From: an uncultured Rubrobacteraceae bacterium
Lineage (GTDB): Bacteria; Actinomycetota; Rubrobacteria; Rubrobacterales; Rubrobacteraceae
DNA: 47,773 nt
Assembly: GCA_902806095.1 (NCBI GenBank)
Contig: CADCVF010000014.1
Coordinates: 1-47,773 of the forward strand
Reading direction: 5' to 3'
The notes beneath the pieces are model-generated. The model was given only the letters and a program-made list of their open reading frames with translations. It had not been told where the DNA came from and did no database searches. Both the position numbers and the translations under genes were made by a program. This document shows positions 7,403-15,895 of the stretch, in pieces. The first letter of the stretch is position 1; the number at the start of each line of letters is the position of its first letter.

Positions 7403-8830
7403 TTGCTGAGCAGAGAACACTCCGGCTCCCTCAGAGAGAACGGCGCGGCATCCGACGCCCGCTGGCTTCTGGCCGACCGGGTGAGCCATACGCTCTCAGA
7501 GGCACGGCTGGAGAGCGTCGCCGAGGAGGTCGAGCGGATCGTGCGTCTCACCGTGCTCGCAGGACGGATAGACCCTTTCAGATGGCTCTCAGAGCAGGAA
7601 ATGTTCCCGAAGGTCTACTGGTCGGGGCGCGGGGATAGAGTCGGGGTCGCGGCCGTCGGGACCGCGGACCTGCGGGAGGCCGGCGTCTCTGAGGGTGCCG
7701 GATCTTTATCCAAGTTACTCGCATCATTGCCCGATTCAGGGGTTTCGGGGGCTCGCTACTACGGGGGAGCGCGCTTTGATCCGCTCGGGAAGCCCGACGA
7801 AGAATGGGCCGCGTTCGGCGCTTACCGATTCGTCCTGCCGCGCTTCGAGCTGCACGCCGGGGAGACGGAGACGACGCTGGTCTGCAACCTGGTACTCCCC
7901 AGGGATACGGACTACACCTCGATGGTAGTGCAGGAGATCGAAGACCTCTCGTTGCCCGAGGGTACGTCAGGTGCCCTGTTGCCGACCCCCTTACTCCGTG
8001 AGGATAGCCCCGGCCCGCAGGGTTGGAGGAAGAACGTCGAGCGGGCCCTCGGCGCGTTTTCGGAAGGACGCCTGGGGAAAGTCGTGCTCGCCCGCAGGGC
8101 CGAGTTCGGTTTCGATGGGGACCTGGACCCCACGCTGCTTCTCGAGAGCCTGAAGGCGGCTACGCCGGACTGCTTTCATTTCTACGCCGAGCCTGAGGAT
8201 GGGACGGCGTTTCTTGGGGCCTCCCCCGAACGCCTGTTCCGCCGCGATGGACGCCTGGTGGAGAGCGAGGCCGTAGCAGGAACCAGGCCTCGTGGGGCAT
8301 CCTCGGCGGACGACGAGGGGCTGCGCGACGAGCTGTTGCACAGCGCCAAAGACAGGGTCGAGCACACTTATGTGAGCAAAGGTATCAGGGAGGCGCTCGG
8401 GCCGCTCTGTGACGAGCTAGAGATAGAGGATCGCGTTTCGGAGATGAAGCTGGCGCGGGGAAGGCACCTGAGGTCGATGGTTCGTGGGACGCTCAAGGAG
8501 GGCGTGACGGACGCCTGGCTGCTCGACGCCATGCACCCTACTGCCGCCGTTGGTGGGTATCCGCGAGGCGAGGCGCTGGAGGGGATACGCGCCCTCGAAC
8601 CCTTCGACCGGGGCTGGTACGCTGGTCCTGTCGGTTGGATCGGGGCAGACGCCTCCGAGTTCGCAGTCGGCATCCGCTCGGGACTCGTGCGGGGACAAAC
8701 GCTTGCCCTGTATTCGGGGGCCGGGATCGTCGCCGGCTCCGTGCCTGATGAGGAGTGGGCCGAGATCGAGCAGAAGATCGGCGACTTCACCGGGATGTTC
8801 GGGCTTGAACAGGGACACACCGCGCGCTAA
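7403..8830 (+). CDS. menF: Isochorismate synthase
   Basis: 475 residues, chorismate-binding (MenF/EntC/salicylate synthase) family, converting chorismate to isochorismate as the entry to menaquinone synthesis. The C-terminal catalytic domain shows GKVVLARR with the general-base lysine, the GASPERLF loop, AGTRPRG, LLHSAKDRVEH, HPTAAVGG and GAGIVAGSVPDEEW with Mg-binding glutamates. The start is TTG at 7403 with GAGGTGG 8 bases upstream; no better start lies nearby. Its last 26 bp overlap menD, indicating translational coupling. Confidence 0.92.
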   Translation: MLSREHSGSLRENGAASDARWLLADRVSHTLSEARLESVAEEVERIVRLTVLAGRIDPFRWLSEQEMFPKVYWSGRGDRVGVAAVGTADLREAGVSEGAGSLSKLLASLPDSGVSGARYYGGARFDPLGKPDEEWAAFGAYRFVLPRFELHAGETETTLVCNLVLPRDTDYTSMVVQEIEDLSLPEGTSGALLPTPLLREDSPGPQGWRKNVERALGAFSEGRLGKVVLARRAEFGFDGDLDPTLLLESLKAATPDCFHFYAEPEDGTAFLGASPERLFRRDGRLVESEAVAGTRPRGASSADDEGLRDELLHSAKDRVEHTYVSKGIREALGPLCDELEIEDRVSEMKLARGRHLRSMVRGTLKEGVTDAWLLDAMHPTAAVGGYPRGEALEGIRALEPFDRGWYAGPVGWIGADASEFAVGIRSGLVRGQTLALYSGAGIVAGSVPDEEWAEIEQKIGDFTGMFGLEQGHTAR

Positions 8831-10550
8831 TCGCCTCTGGGCGCACCTGATCGTCGAAGAGCTTCTCCGCTGCGGCGTAGACTTCTTCTGCGTCGCCCCA
8901 GGCTCGCGCTCGACGCCCCTGGTCGCGGCGCTCGCCGCGAACGAGAAGGCCCGTAGCCTCATCCACTTCGACGAGCGCGGGACCGCCTTCGCCGCCCTCG
9001 GTCACGCACGCGCCACCCGACGTCCTGCGGCCTGGATCACGACATCGGGTACCGCGGTCGCCAACGGCCTGCCTGCCGTCGTCGAAGCCGCGACCGACGG
9101 TGTGCCCATGATCCTGCTCACCGCCGACCGCCCCCCTGAGTTGCGCCAGACCGGGGCAAACCAGACCATAGACCAGCCCGACATCTTCGGCGACTACGTC
9201 CGCTGGCGCTTCGACCTGCCGGCCCCCGACTCTGACATCGACCCAGCTATGGTCCTGACCACCGTAGATCAGGCCGCCTACCGTGCAGTCCGAACGCCAC
9301 AGGGCCCCGTCCACCTGAACCTGATGTTCCGCGAACCTTTCCTCTCCGATCCGGAGGACGACGGTGCCCTATCCGGACCATCCTCCTGGGCGCAAAGCGG
9401 CAAACCTTACACCCGCTACGCCGCGTCCAAACCCACCGTAGACGAGATGGAGATCCACAACCTGTGGGAAACGCTTCGCCCTGTGGGACGCGGTCTCATC
9501 GTCGCTGGCCGTCTGGCCTCCCGTAAGCAGGGCGAGGCTGTTCTGCGGCTCGCCGACACCCTGGGCTGGCCGCTACTACCTGACGTGGGTTCCCAGGTCC
9601 GCCTCGGCGCAGATGGCCACGCCGCCCACTACGATGCGCTTCTGGCGGGTGACTCATTCACGAGGACACACGTGCCAGAGGCTGTTGTCCACGTCGGAGG
9701 AAGGGCGCTCTCCAAGCGATTGGAAAAGTTCGTTGCTAGCAGCCGACCCGACCCTTACGTCGTCGTGCGCGAGAACCCTTTCAGGCTCGACCCTGCCCAC
9801 CTCGTTACCCACAGCATCGAGGCGAACGTCCTTGACTTCTGCGCCGCGCTGGTCAGTGCCGCTGCCGAAGACCCACCGGCGATGGACTCTGCATGGACGG
9901 CGGACTGGCAGGAGGCATCGGAGGAGGTGGCCCGCCATCTGGATGGGATCTCCTCCGGAGAACCTAATGAACCGCTCGTGGCCAGGGTCCTATCGCGGAA
10001 CGTACCTCCGGACCACGGTCTCGTTGTCGCGAGCAGCATGCCCGTGCGGGACCTCGATACCTACGCGGCGACCGACGGCGTACCCGTCCCCGTCGCCGCC
10101 AACAGGGGCGCGAGCGGCATTGATGGCACCGTCGCTACAGCGGCAGGCTTCGCAAGGGGCCTCGGACGCCCCGTGACGCTCCTGATCGGGGACCTTGCCC
10201 TGCTTCACGACCTGAACTCTCTCGCCATGCTGCGCGACATCCAGGTCATCGTCGTGGTGCTCAACAACGACGGTGGCGGCATCTTCTCCTTCCTGCCCAT
10301 CGCTAGCCAGGAGGAGTTCTTCGAGCCGTACTTCGGCACGCCGCAGGGCGTAGGCTTCGAGCCAGCGGCACAGATGTTCGGCCTCGCCTACGAGCGTCCT
10401 GGCACGATGGAGGACTTTGCCCAGGGGTACGGCTCTGCGTGTGCCCGCGGCTCCTCGACACTGATCGAGGTTCGCACCGACCGCGAGGAGAACGTGGCAT
10501 TGCACCGCAAGATTCTCGAAGAGGTAGCAGCCCTGGTAGAGAAGGTGTGA
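8805..10550 (+). CDS. menD: 2-succinyl-5-enolpyruvyl-6-hydroxy-3-cyclohexene-1-carboxylate synthase (SEPHCHC synthase)
   Basis: 581 residues from TTG 8805, a thiamine diphosphate enzyme that joins isochorismate and 2-oxoglutarate. Near the N-terminus VAPGSRSTPL is the MenD signature, FDERGTAFAALGHA contains the glutamate that activates ThDP, and GDLALLHD...NNDGGGIF is the ThDP/Mg binding motif. The frame is open upstream to 8550, but that part is the shadow of menF. The TTG gives MNRDTPRANRLWAHLIVEEL, matching the usual MenD N-terminus. It overlaps menF by 26 bp, so the two are coupled. Confidence 0.93.
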   Translation: MNRDTPRANRLWAHLIVEELLRCGVDFFCVAPGSRSTPLVAALAANEKARSLIHFDERGTAFAALGHARATRRPAAWITTSGTAVANGLPAVVEAATDGVPMILLTADRPPELRQTGANQTIDQPDIFGDYVRWRFDLPAPDSDIDPAMVLTTVDQAAYRAVRTPQGPVHLNLMFREPFLSDPEDDGALSGPSSWAQSGKPYTRYAASKPTVDEMEIHNLWETLRPVGRGLIVAGRLASRKQGEAVLRLADTLGWPLLPDVGSQVRLGADGHAAHYDALLAGDSFTRTHVPEAVVHVGGRALSKRLEKFVASSRPDPYVVVRENPFRLDPAHLVTHSIEANVLDFCAALVSAAAEDPPAMDSAWTADWQEASEEVARHLDGISSGEPNEPLVARVLSRNVPPDHGLVVASSMPVRDLDTYAATDGVPVPVAANRGASGIDGTVATAAGFARGLGRPVTLLIGDLALLHDLNSLAMLRDIQVIVVVLNNDGGGIFSFLPIASQEEFFEPYFGTPQGVGFEPAAQMFGLAYERPGTMEDFAQGYGSACARGSSTLIEVRTDREENVALHRKILEEVAALVEKV

Positions 10551-10595
10551 TACGGAATGGATCACCTACGAGGGGTGCTTTCCTGATCACACGAC

Positions 10596-11429
10596 ATGCG
10601 CCTACCGGATAGTCTGAACTACGAGGTCTCGGGCGACCGCCTGTCTCCCACAGTCCTCTTCCTGCACGGCTTTATGGGTTCGTCTGCCGACTGGCGGGAT
10701 GTGATGGTGCTGCTAGGAGACCGAACCTTCTGCATCGCAGTGGACCTGCCGGGGCACGGCGCATCGCTGGGAATGGCGCCGGTTACGTATACGATCGAGG
10801 GCGCGGCGCGGGCAATGATCGGTATCCTGGACGACCTCGAGGTCGTCCGTCCCATAGTCGTTGGTTACTCGATGGGTGGGCGGCTTGCCTTGTACCTGGC
10901 CCTGCGTTACCCGGAACGCTGCGCGGGGCTCTTCCTCGAATCGGCCTCACCCGGCCTGGAGAGCGCCGATGAGAGGGCAGCGCGCCGCGCGGCGGATGAG
11001 TCGAAGGCGAGACGCCTCGAATCAGGGGACTTCAGAGCGTTTCTTCGGGACTGGTACCGCGAGCCGCTCTTCGCGTCCCTGGCACGGGACGAGAACCTGC
11101 TCTGGCGAACCATCGAGGCGCGCCTACGCAACGATCCTGTCGAGCTCGCCCTATCTCTTCGGGGGATGGGAACGGGGAGACAGCCTTCGTTATGGGGAGA
11201 ACTGGAAAACCTCACCGTACCGACGCTCGCCGTCGCCGGAGGGCTTGATGGGAAGTACGCTGGGATCTCATCGCGCCTGGCGGGCATCAACCCACGGATA
11301 ATATCCGCAGTGGTCCCTGGAGCAGGGCACAACGTGCACGCCGAGACTCCGGCGGCATACATCTCCATGCTCGGGGGTTTTCTGGATGGACTATTTCTTG
11401 GGCTGGGTGAGGCTGAACCAGTTCCCTGA
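10596..11429 (+). CDS. menH: 2-succinyl-6-hydroxy-2,4-cyclohexadiene-1-carboxylate synthase (alpha/beta hydrolase)
   Basis: 277 residues, alpha/beta-hydrolase fold. LHGFMGSSADW forms the oxyanion region, GYSMGGRLAL carries the nucleophilic serine, ESASPGLESADERAARRAADE is a strongly MenH-like segment, and GAGHNVHAE carries the catalytic histidine. It eliminates pyruvate from SEPHCHC. It follows menD by 45 bp. No ribosome binding site is evident before ATG 10596. Its last 39 bp overlap, tail to tail, the end of the VOC gene on the other strand. Confidence 0.88.
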   Translation: MRLPDSLNYEVSGDRLSPTVLFLHGFMGSSADWRDVMVLLGDRTFCIAVDLPGHGASLGMAPVTYTIEGAARAMIGILDDLEVVRPIVVGYSMGGRLALYLALRYPERCAGLFLESASPGLESADERAARRAADESKARRLESGDFRAFLRDWYREPLFASLARDENLLWRTIEARLRNDPVELALSLRGMGTGRQPSLWGELENLTVPTLAVAGGLDGKYAGISSRLAGINPRIISAVVPGAGHNVHAETPAAYISMLGGFLDGLFLGLGEAEPVP

Positions 11430-11810
11430 GCTGTCTTTGACGATGGCCTCCGTGCCGTGGAACCGTTCCTCGGGTGGCGACACGAACTCGACGCCCTGAC
11501 TGCTCAGGCGCTCGTAGTCGCCGTTGATGTCGTCTGTCTCGAATACGCCGATGCCGAACGTACCCTTCTCGACCAGCGCCTTCATCTCGCTGGCGGCTTC
11601 GGCGTCGAACATGGAGCCGAGAGCTATCGGCATCAGGACGATCTCGAGGTCCGGCTGTCCTTTCGGGCTTACCGTCAGCCAGCGGGCGGTGCCTTCGTCG
11701 TTCATGGGCATGTCGGTGCGGACCTCGAAGCCGAGTTTGCCGCGGTAGAACTCGAGGGCCCTATCCTGGTCGGTCACGTAGATAGTCGAATGGCTCTGGC
11801 GCTTGATCAC
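11391..11810 (-). CDS. VOC-superfamily protein (glyoxalase/dioxygenase-like)
   Basis: 139 residues with the paired beta-alpha-beta-beta-beta modules of the vicinal oxygen chelate fold: STIYVTDQDRALEFYRGKLGFEV in the first half and GIGVFETDDINGDYERLSSQGVEF...IVKDSSGNWFSL in the second. Members include glyoxalases, dioxygenases and antibiotic-binding proteins; the function here cannot be assigned. It starts 3 bp after the stop of an AraC-type regulator and is almost certainly in the same operon. The 3' end overlaps menH by 39 bp in convergent orientation. Confidence 0.85.
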   Translation of the reverse strand: MIKRQSHSTIYVTDQDRALEFYRGKLGFEVRTDMPMNDEGTARWLTVSPKGQPDLEIVLMPIALGSMFDAEAASEMKALVEKGTFGIGVFETDDINGDYERLSSQGVEFVSPPEERFHGTEAIVKDSSGNWFSLTQPKK

Positions 11811-11813
11811 GGC

Positions 11814-12299
11814 TTACCTCCTGGTCTCGGTGCTCTGGCCCGAAGATACCACCGGCTCCATGCCTTCTGCTTCTCGAAAATTGCGCTCTCCCGAAGTTCC
11901 GTACAACATGGTGAAAAAGCATGAGGGAACGAACAGTGACCTGACCTTAGAAGGAACGGAGGTCGTCGAGCGGGAGTAGCGCCTGTACTCGGAAGGGGAG
12001 AGGCCCACGCGATCTGCGAAAAGGACGCTGAAGCTGCCCAGGCTGGAGAAGCCTACCTGGAAGCAGGCTTCTGTGACGTTATGGCTCCCCTTCGCCAGAA
12101 GTGTCTTCGCCCTCTCTATGCGCAGACGCGTCAGAAACTCGTGCGGTGTCTCCCCGTAAGCCCGCCTGTAGACGCGCAGGAAATGGTAGGGAGAGAGGTT
12201 CGCCTGGGCCGCAACGTCGAGTAGAGAGACGGGACGCTCGTAGGCGTGGCGCATGAATTCCCTGGCCCGGGTGAGGCTCCTGTACGTCTGAGGATGCAT
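11814..12299 (-). CDS. AraC-family transcriptional regulator (DNA-binding domain only)
   Basis: 161 residues. Two helix-turn-helix motifs occupy residues 15-110: SLLDVAAQANLSPYHFLRVYRRAYGETPHEFL, then RAKTLLAKGSHNVTEACFQVGFSSLGSFSVLFADRVGLSPSEYRR. There is no N-terminal cupin/sensor domain. A tail of about 50 residues, rich in Ser/Val/Phe, follows with no recognised fold. It is co-transcribed with the VOC gene, a pairing in which the VOC protein may be the sensor or the regulated enzyme. It is divergent from menB with 98 bp between starts, so it could also influence menB. Confidence 0.87.
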   Translation of the reverse strand: MHPQTYRSLTRAREFMRHAYERPVSLLDVAAQANLSPYHFLRVYRRAYGETPHEFLTRLRIERAKTLLAKGSHNVTEACFQVGFSSLGSFSVLFADRVGLSPSEYRRYSRSTTSVPSKVRSLFVPSCFFTMLYGTSGERNFREAEGMEPVVSSGQSTETRR

Positions 12300-12384
12300 G
12301 TAGAGAGAGTACAGGACGCTCTCAGTGAGCCAATGGCGTTATGGAGTGGAGCTAAGCACCTCAATGAGGGACGTTTAGATCCCA

Positions 12385-12398
12385 TATAATCCGTTGCA
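12385..12398 (+). promoter_or_regulatory. -10 element of a probable leaderless menB transcript
   Basis: A perfect TATAAT (12385-12390) ends 7 bp before the menB ATG at 12398. No Shine-Dalgarno sequence exists in between, so transcription would begin at or next to the A of the start codon. A -35 element is poor (CAATGA/TCAATG about 17 bp upstream). Confidence 0.5.
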
Positions 12399-13249
12399 TG
12401 ACTAACATACAGTGGGAACCAGCCGGAGAATTCGAGGACATCAGGTACGAGAAGGCGGAGGGGATCGCTAAGATCACCATAAACCGCCCCGAGGTCAGGA
12501 ACGCATTCCGTCCGTTGACGGTCGTGGAGATGCAAAGGGCTCTCGAAGACGCCCGCGAGGACCACGAGACGGGGGTCATCATCCTGACCGGAGAAGGCCC
12601 CGACGCTTTCTGCTCGGGTGGGGACCAGAAGGTACGAGGAGACGCCGGATATCTCGAAGACCCCGCCGACCCGCGGCGCACCCCAGGAGGTGAGTCTATC
12701 GGGCGCTTCCACGTCACGGACCTGCACGTTCAGATCCGGCGCTGCCCCAAGCCAGTCGTCGCGATGGTGGCAGGATACGCAGTCGGCGGGGGTCACGTCC
12801 TGCACGTGATATGCGACCTCACCATCGCTGCCGACAATGCGAAGTTCGGGCAGGTCGGCCCGAAGGTCGGCAGCTTCGACGGCGGTTTCGGCGCATCCGT
12901 CCTCACCAGCCTCGTCGGACCGAAGAAGGCGAAGGAGATGTGGTTCCTTTGCAGGATGTATTCTGCCGAAGAGGCGCTAGAGATGGGGCTCGTAAACGAG
13001 GTCGTGCCGCTCGCCACACTCGAAGACGAGACCATCCGCTGGTGCCGTGAGATGCTGGATCGCTCGCCGTTCGCGCTGCGTCTCCTGAAGGCGAGCTTCC
13101 ACGCCAACGAGGACGGGTTCGCCGGCATCCAACAGCTCGCCCACGACGCCAACCTCCTCTTCTACGGTAGCGAAGAAGCTCAGGAAGGGCGCGACGCCTA
13201 CAAACACAAACGCAAACCAGACTTTTCGAGGTTTCCTCACCGTCCCTGA
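12398..13249 (+). CDS. menB: 1,4-dihydroxy-2-naphthoyl-CoA synthase
   Basis: 283 residues of the crotonase superfamily, closing the second ring of menaquinone by converting o-succinylbenzoyl-CoA. The oxyanion-hole stretch is [12 protein letters not shown], the second is [13 protein letters not shown], and [15 protein letters not shown] is the MenB-specific active-site loop. The C-terminal [18 protein letters not shown] tail is typical and crosses into neighbouring subunits of the hexamer. It sits in its own unit between the AraC/VOC pair and ltrA. Start ATG 12398 appears leaderless. Confidence 0.94.
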   Translation: MTNIQWEPAGEFEDIRYEKAEGIAKITINRPEVRNAFRPLTVVEMQRALEDAREDHETGVIILTGEGPDAFCSGGDQKVRGDAGYLEDPADPRRTPGGESIGRFHVTDLHVQIRRCPKPVVAMVAGYAVGGGHVLHVICDLTIAADNAKFGQVGPKVGSFDGGFGASVLTSLVGPKKAKEMWFLCRMYSAEEALEMGLVNEVVPLATLEDETIRWCREMLDRSPFALRLLKASFHANEDGFAGIQQLAHDANLLFYGSEEAQEGRDAYKHKRKPDFSRFPHRP

Positions 13250-13298
13250 CGTCCTCAGCAAGAGACTATCCCATGCAAATCCTGTTGCCTGATACCCG

Positions 13299-13361
13299 GC
13301 TTGTGGAAGGCTCAGCCTTTCCGCAAGCTGCTTCGAGGCAGAGCTTCGCCTTCTGCCTCGA
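13299..13361. terminator. Two hairpins between convergent menB and ltrA
   Basis: An imperfect stem, GCTTGTGGAAGGC/GCCTTTCCGCAAGC (13299-13328), spans the ltrA stop codon. A perfect 10-bp stem, TCGAGGCAGA/TCTGCCTCGA (13333-13361), lies inside the last ltrA codons. Together they probably serve as a bidirectional terminator; there is no U-run. Confidence 0.4.
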
Positions 13362-14511
13362 CACTGGAAGGCGCCAGATGGCTAGATCCGATCACCGCCA
13401 CCAGTACTACGATTAGCAGTCCTGCTAACACCAGCGCGGGCACGAGGAGACCGACAAAGCCGACCGCGACGCAAGCCAGTGTCCCGAAGAGCTTCATCTT
13501 GTACACCACCCCCGTCAGCCTGTAGCCGAAGAGGGTGTGGGCGAAGAGGTACACGGCCGGACCCGCCGCCACCGCCGCAACTTCGTATGGCGGCAGGACC
13601 TCCGTGGGGTGGGCGATCACCAGCTCGTCTCCGACGGCGGAGAGGATGATCCCGGCGACGAACACCACGTGCAGATAGGTGTAGGCGTCTCTGGCGAGAA
13701 TAGTCCTGTTCTCGGAGATCTCGAGGTAACGCTCCCCGATCGTCGACACGGACGTGAAGTACAGCCACCAGATCGCCGCCGCTCCGAGGAAGGCCCCGAT
13801 GAAGGCGAGGATTCGGGAGGGGGTGAGCTCCAACCCTGAGATGGTCGCCCCGGTGAGGACTATGGACTCTCCCAACGCGAGGATGATGAACAAACCGAAG
13901 CGCTCGGCGAAGTGCACTGTTCCCACGTTCCAGGTAGCGGGTGGGAGGCGCCGCCGGCCCGGTACCCAGTAAGTCACGAGCGGTGCACAGTAGTCGAGCG
14001 CGAGCGCGAGCAGCCAGAGTACGACGCGTTCCGGACCGTCGAGCAGGGCTCCTACCACCCACAGCATGCCCACCACTACAAACCAGGTGAGGATACTTCC
14101 GGCCCGCTCGCGTTCGACCGTCCCACTATCCGCCGCCGCGAAGGTCAGGAAAGAGTGCCTTCCCACCTGGATCGCAACGTATGAACCGGCAAACAGCAGC
14201 GCATGAGCCTCGAACGCCTGCGGTATCGCCACCGACATGAGGAGGCTAACGAGCATCAGGGCCAGGAGCAGCAGACGGACAGGGACGGTCTCCGTATCCA
14301 GTTCGTTTGTGGTCCAGGTCGTGTAGTTCCACGACCAATACACCGCGAGAAGCACGATCAGGGACTGCAGGACACCGGCCCACGTCAAGTGCTCGAGCAG
14401 CAGGTGAGAGACTTGCGTGATCGCGAATACGAACACGAGGTCGTAGAAGAGCTCGAGGGTCGAGGCCCTCTGGCTCGCCCCATCCGTCAGTCGTCGCCTC
14501 ACATATCCCAC
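13312..14511 (-). CDS. Low-temperature-requirement A (LtrA) family membrane protein
   Basis: 399 residues with about ten to twelve hydrophobic segments. The family signature is at the N-terminus (STLELFYDLVFVFAITQVSH), then YWSWNYTTW, and HFAERFGLFIILALGESIVLTG in the middle, characteristic of the bacterial LtrA family. These are polytopic inner-membrane proteins of unknown biochemical function, named from a Listeria cold-growth mutant. The gene is convergent with menB and divergent from menC. Nothing in the sequence ties it to quinone synthesis. Confidence 0.88.
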   Translation of the reverse strand: MGYVRRRLTDGASQRASTLELFYDLVFVFAITQVSHLLLEHLTWAGVLQSLIVLLAVYWSWNYTTWTTNELDTETVPVRLLLLALMLVSLLMSVAIPQAFEAHALLFAGSYVAIQVGRHSFLTFAAADSGTVERERAGSILTWFVVVGMLWVVGALLDGPERVVLWLLALALDYCAPLVTYWVPGRRRLPPATWNVGTVHFAERFGLFIILALGESIVLTGATISGLELTPSRILAFIGAFLGAAAIWWLYFTSVSTIGERYLEISENRTILARDAYTYLHVVFVAGIILSAVGDELVIAHPTEVLPPYEVAAVAAGPAVYLFAHTLFGYRLTGVVYKMKLFGTLACVAVGFVGLLVPALVLAGLLIVVLVAVIGSSHLAPSSVEAEGEALPRSSLRKG

Positions 14512-14599
14512 GAGAGCAGTCTAACCACGTTCTGTCCCGGCCGCGATAGTCAGGCCCCAAACGCGCGACGAGCGAGTCCAGTTTTTCGCATCATTCAAC

Positions 14600-14653
14600 G
14601 CTTGCGAATACGCAAGCAAATCTCCTTTCTGCACCCGTTCGTGACAAGTGTCA
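14600..14653. promoter_or_regulatory. Inverted repeats in the ltrA/menC intergenic region
   Basis: A perfect GCTTGCG-AATA-CGCAAGC (14600-14617) and a TGACAAGTGTCA palindrome (14642-14653) lie between the divergent ltrA and menC starts. Either could bind a regulator; no regulator is identified. Confidence 0.35.
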
Positions 14654-14698
14654 ATATGACGACCAGATGACGCCGTTATGCTGTCAGAAATTACCGGG

Positions 14699-15781
14699 AT
14701 GAAGCTAACCCGCTACGATCTCTACAGCTACAGCCTGCCCTTCTACAGGCCGGTGACGCTCGGGGGCATTACGCTCCGTCATCGAGAAGGCCTCCTCCTG
14801 AAGCTGTCCGGCGACGATGGTTCAGGGGGCTGGGGCGAGAGTGCGCCGCTCCCCGGCTTCAGTGGGGAGAGATTGGACGAAGCCGCCTCGCAGCTGCGCC
14901 GGCTCGCCGGCTCGATGATGGGCCGCGAAGTTACCGACGATTGGGTGGACCCGTACGGGTCGTTTGGTCGTGAGCTGGACCACGCCGCACCCTCCGTCCG
15001 GTTTGGGTTCGAACTGGCCGTCTGGAACCTGTGCGGGGCTTCTTCCGGGAGGACGCTGCCTGAGGTGGTGACGCCCGCTCCGAGGACCGTGGTACCGGTA
15101 AACGGGTTACTTTCGGGATCCCCCGCGGAAGTACTCGTGGAGGCGCGGCGCATGAGGGACACAGGTTACAGGAGCGTCAAGCTCAAGGTCGGCACAAGTA
15201 CCGTCGCCGAGGACGTCGCCCTCGTCCGCGCGCTGGGTGAAGAGCTAGGCGAAGATATCTCCTTGCGTCTCGACGCGAACCGGGCGTGGGGCTACGAGGA
15301 GGCGGCTGAGTTCGTAGGTGGCACGGCGGGGGTGCGCTTCGAGTACGTCGAGGAGCCGCTCGCTGACCCCGCGCGGCTGCCCGGGCTCGTCCGGCACTTC
15401 GGCGTGCCTGTGGCGCTCGACGAGTCGCTGGTCGGGATGGAGCCGGAGAAGGTGGAGGAGACCTTCGCGGTGGCATTCGTGCTCAAGCCGACGCTGCTCG
15501 GCGGTATCTCGCGGACGCTGCGGGCGGCGGGGCGGGCGCTCCGCCTCGGCGTGACGCCCGTTATCAGTTCGGCATACGAGAGCGGCGTCGGGACGGCGGC
15601 ACTGGTAGCGCTGGCGGCCGGCATCGGAGATCGCCCTGTTGCAGCAGGGTTGGATCCCTACCGCATCATGGCCGAAGAAGTCCTCGAGACACCTCTGAAC
15701 CTGCCGGCTCCGAGCGTCGACGTCAGGGAGACGGCTGACGCCTCACGCACGATAGATGTTCGTAGACTGGAGAGACTCTAA
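14699..15781 (+). CDS. menC: o-succinylbenzoate synthase
   Basis: 360 residues, enolase superfamily. The capping domain begins MKLTRYDLYSYSLPFYRPV. The barrel holds the lysine pair VKLKVG and metal ligands in LDANRAW, YVEEPL and ALDESL, followed by lysine in FVLKPTLLGG, all as in MenC. It dehydrates SHCHC to o-succinylbenzoate. I prefer ATG 14699, which begins exactly at the conserved N-terminus; ATG 14678 would add seven residues. Neither has a clear ribosome binding site. menE follows after an intervening ABC-F gene. Confidence 0.9.
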   Translation: MKLTRYDLYSYSLPFYRPVTLGGITLRHREGLLLKLSGDDGSGGWGESAPLPGFSGERLDEAASQLRRLAGSMMGREVTDDWVDPYGSFGRELDHAAPSVRFGFELAVWNLCGASSGRTLPEVVTPAPRTVVPVNGLLSGSPAEVLVEARRMRDTGYRSVKLKVGTSTVAEDVALVRALGEELGEDISLRLDANRAWGYEEAAEFVGGTAGVRFEYVEEPLADPARLPGLVRHFGVPVALDESLVGMEPEKVEETFAVAFVLKPTLLGGISRTLRAAGRALRLGVTPVISSAYESGVGTAALVALAAGIGDRPVAAGLDPYRIMAEEVLETPLNLPAPSVDVRETADASRTIDVRRLERL

Positions 15782-15895
15782 CGCCTCGACAACTCTGTGC
15801 GAGTTTGTGACGCTGAGGTATACTGTCAGGCATGTAGCGATCTTCCTTTGCAATAAGTTCCAGCTTCCTTCTCTAGTCTCGCAAAGGACCTCCAC

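Noticed and set aside
8550-8804. Upstream extension of the menD frame
   Set aside because: It overlaps conserved menF codons and the MenD N-terminus is matched from 8805.
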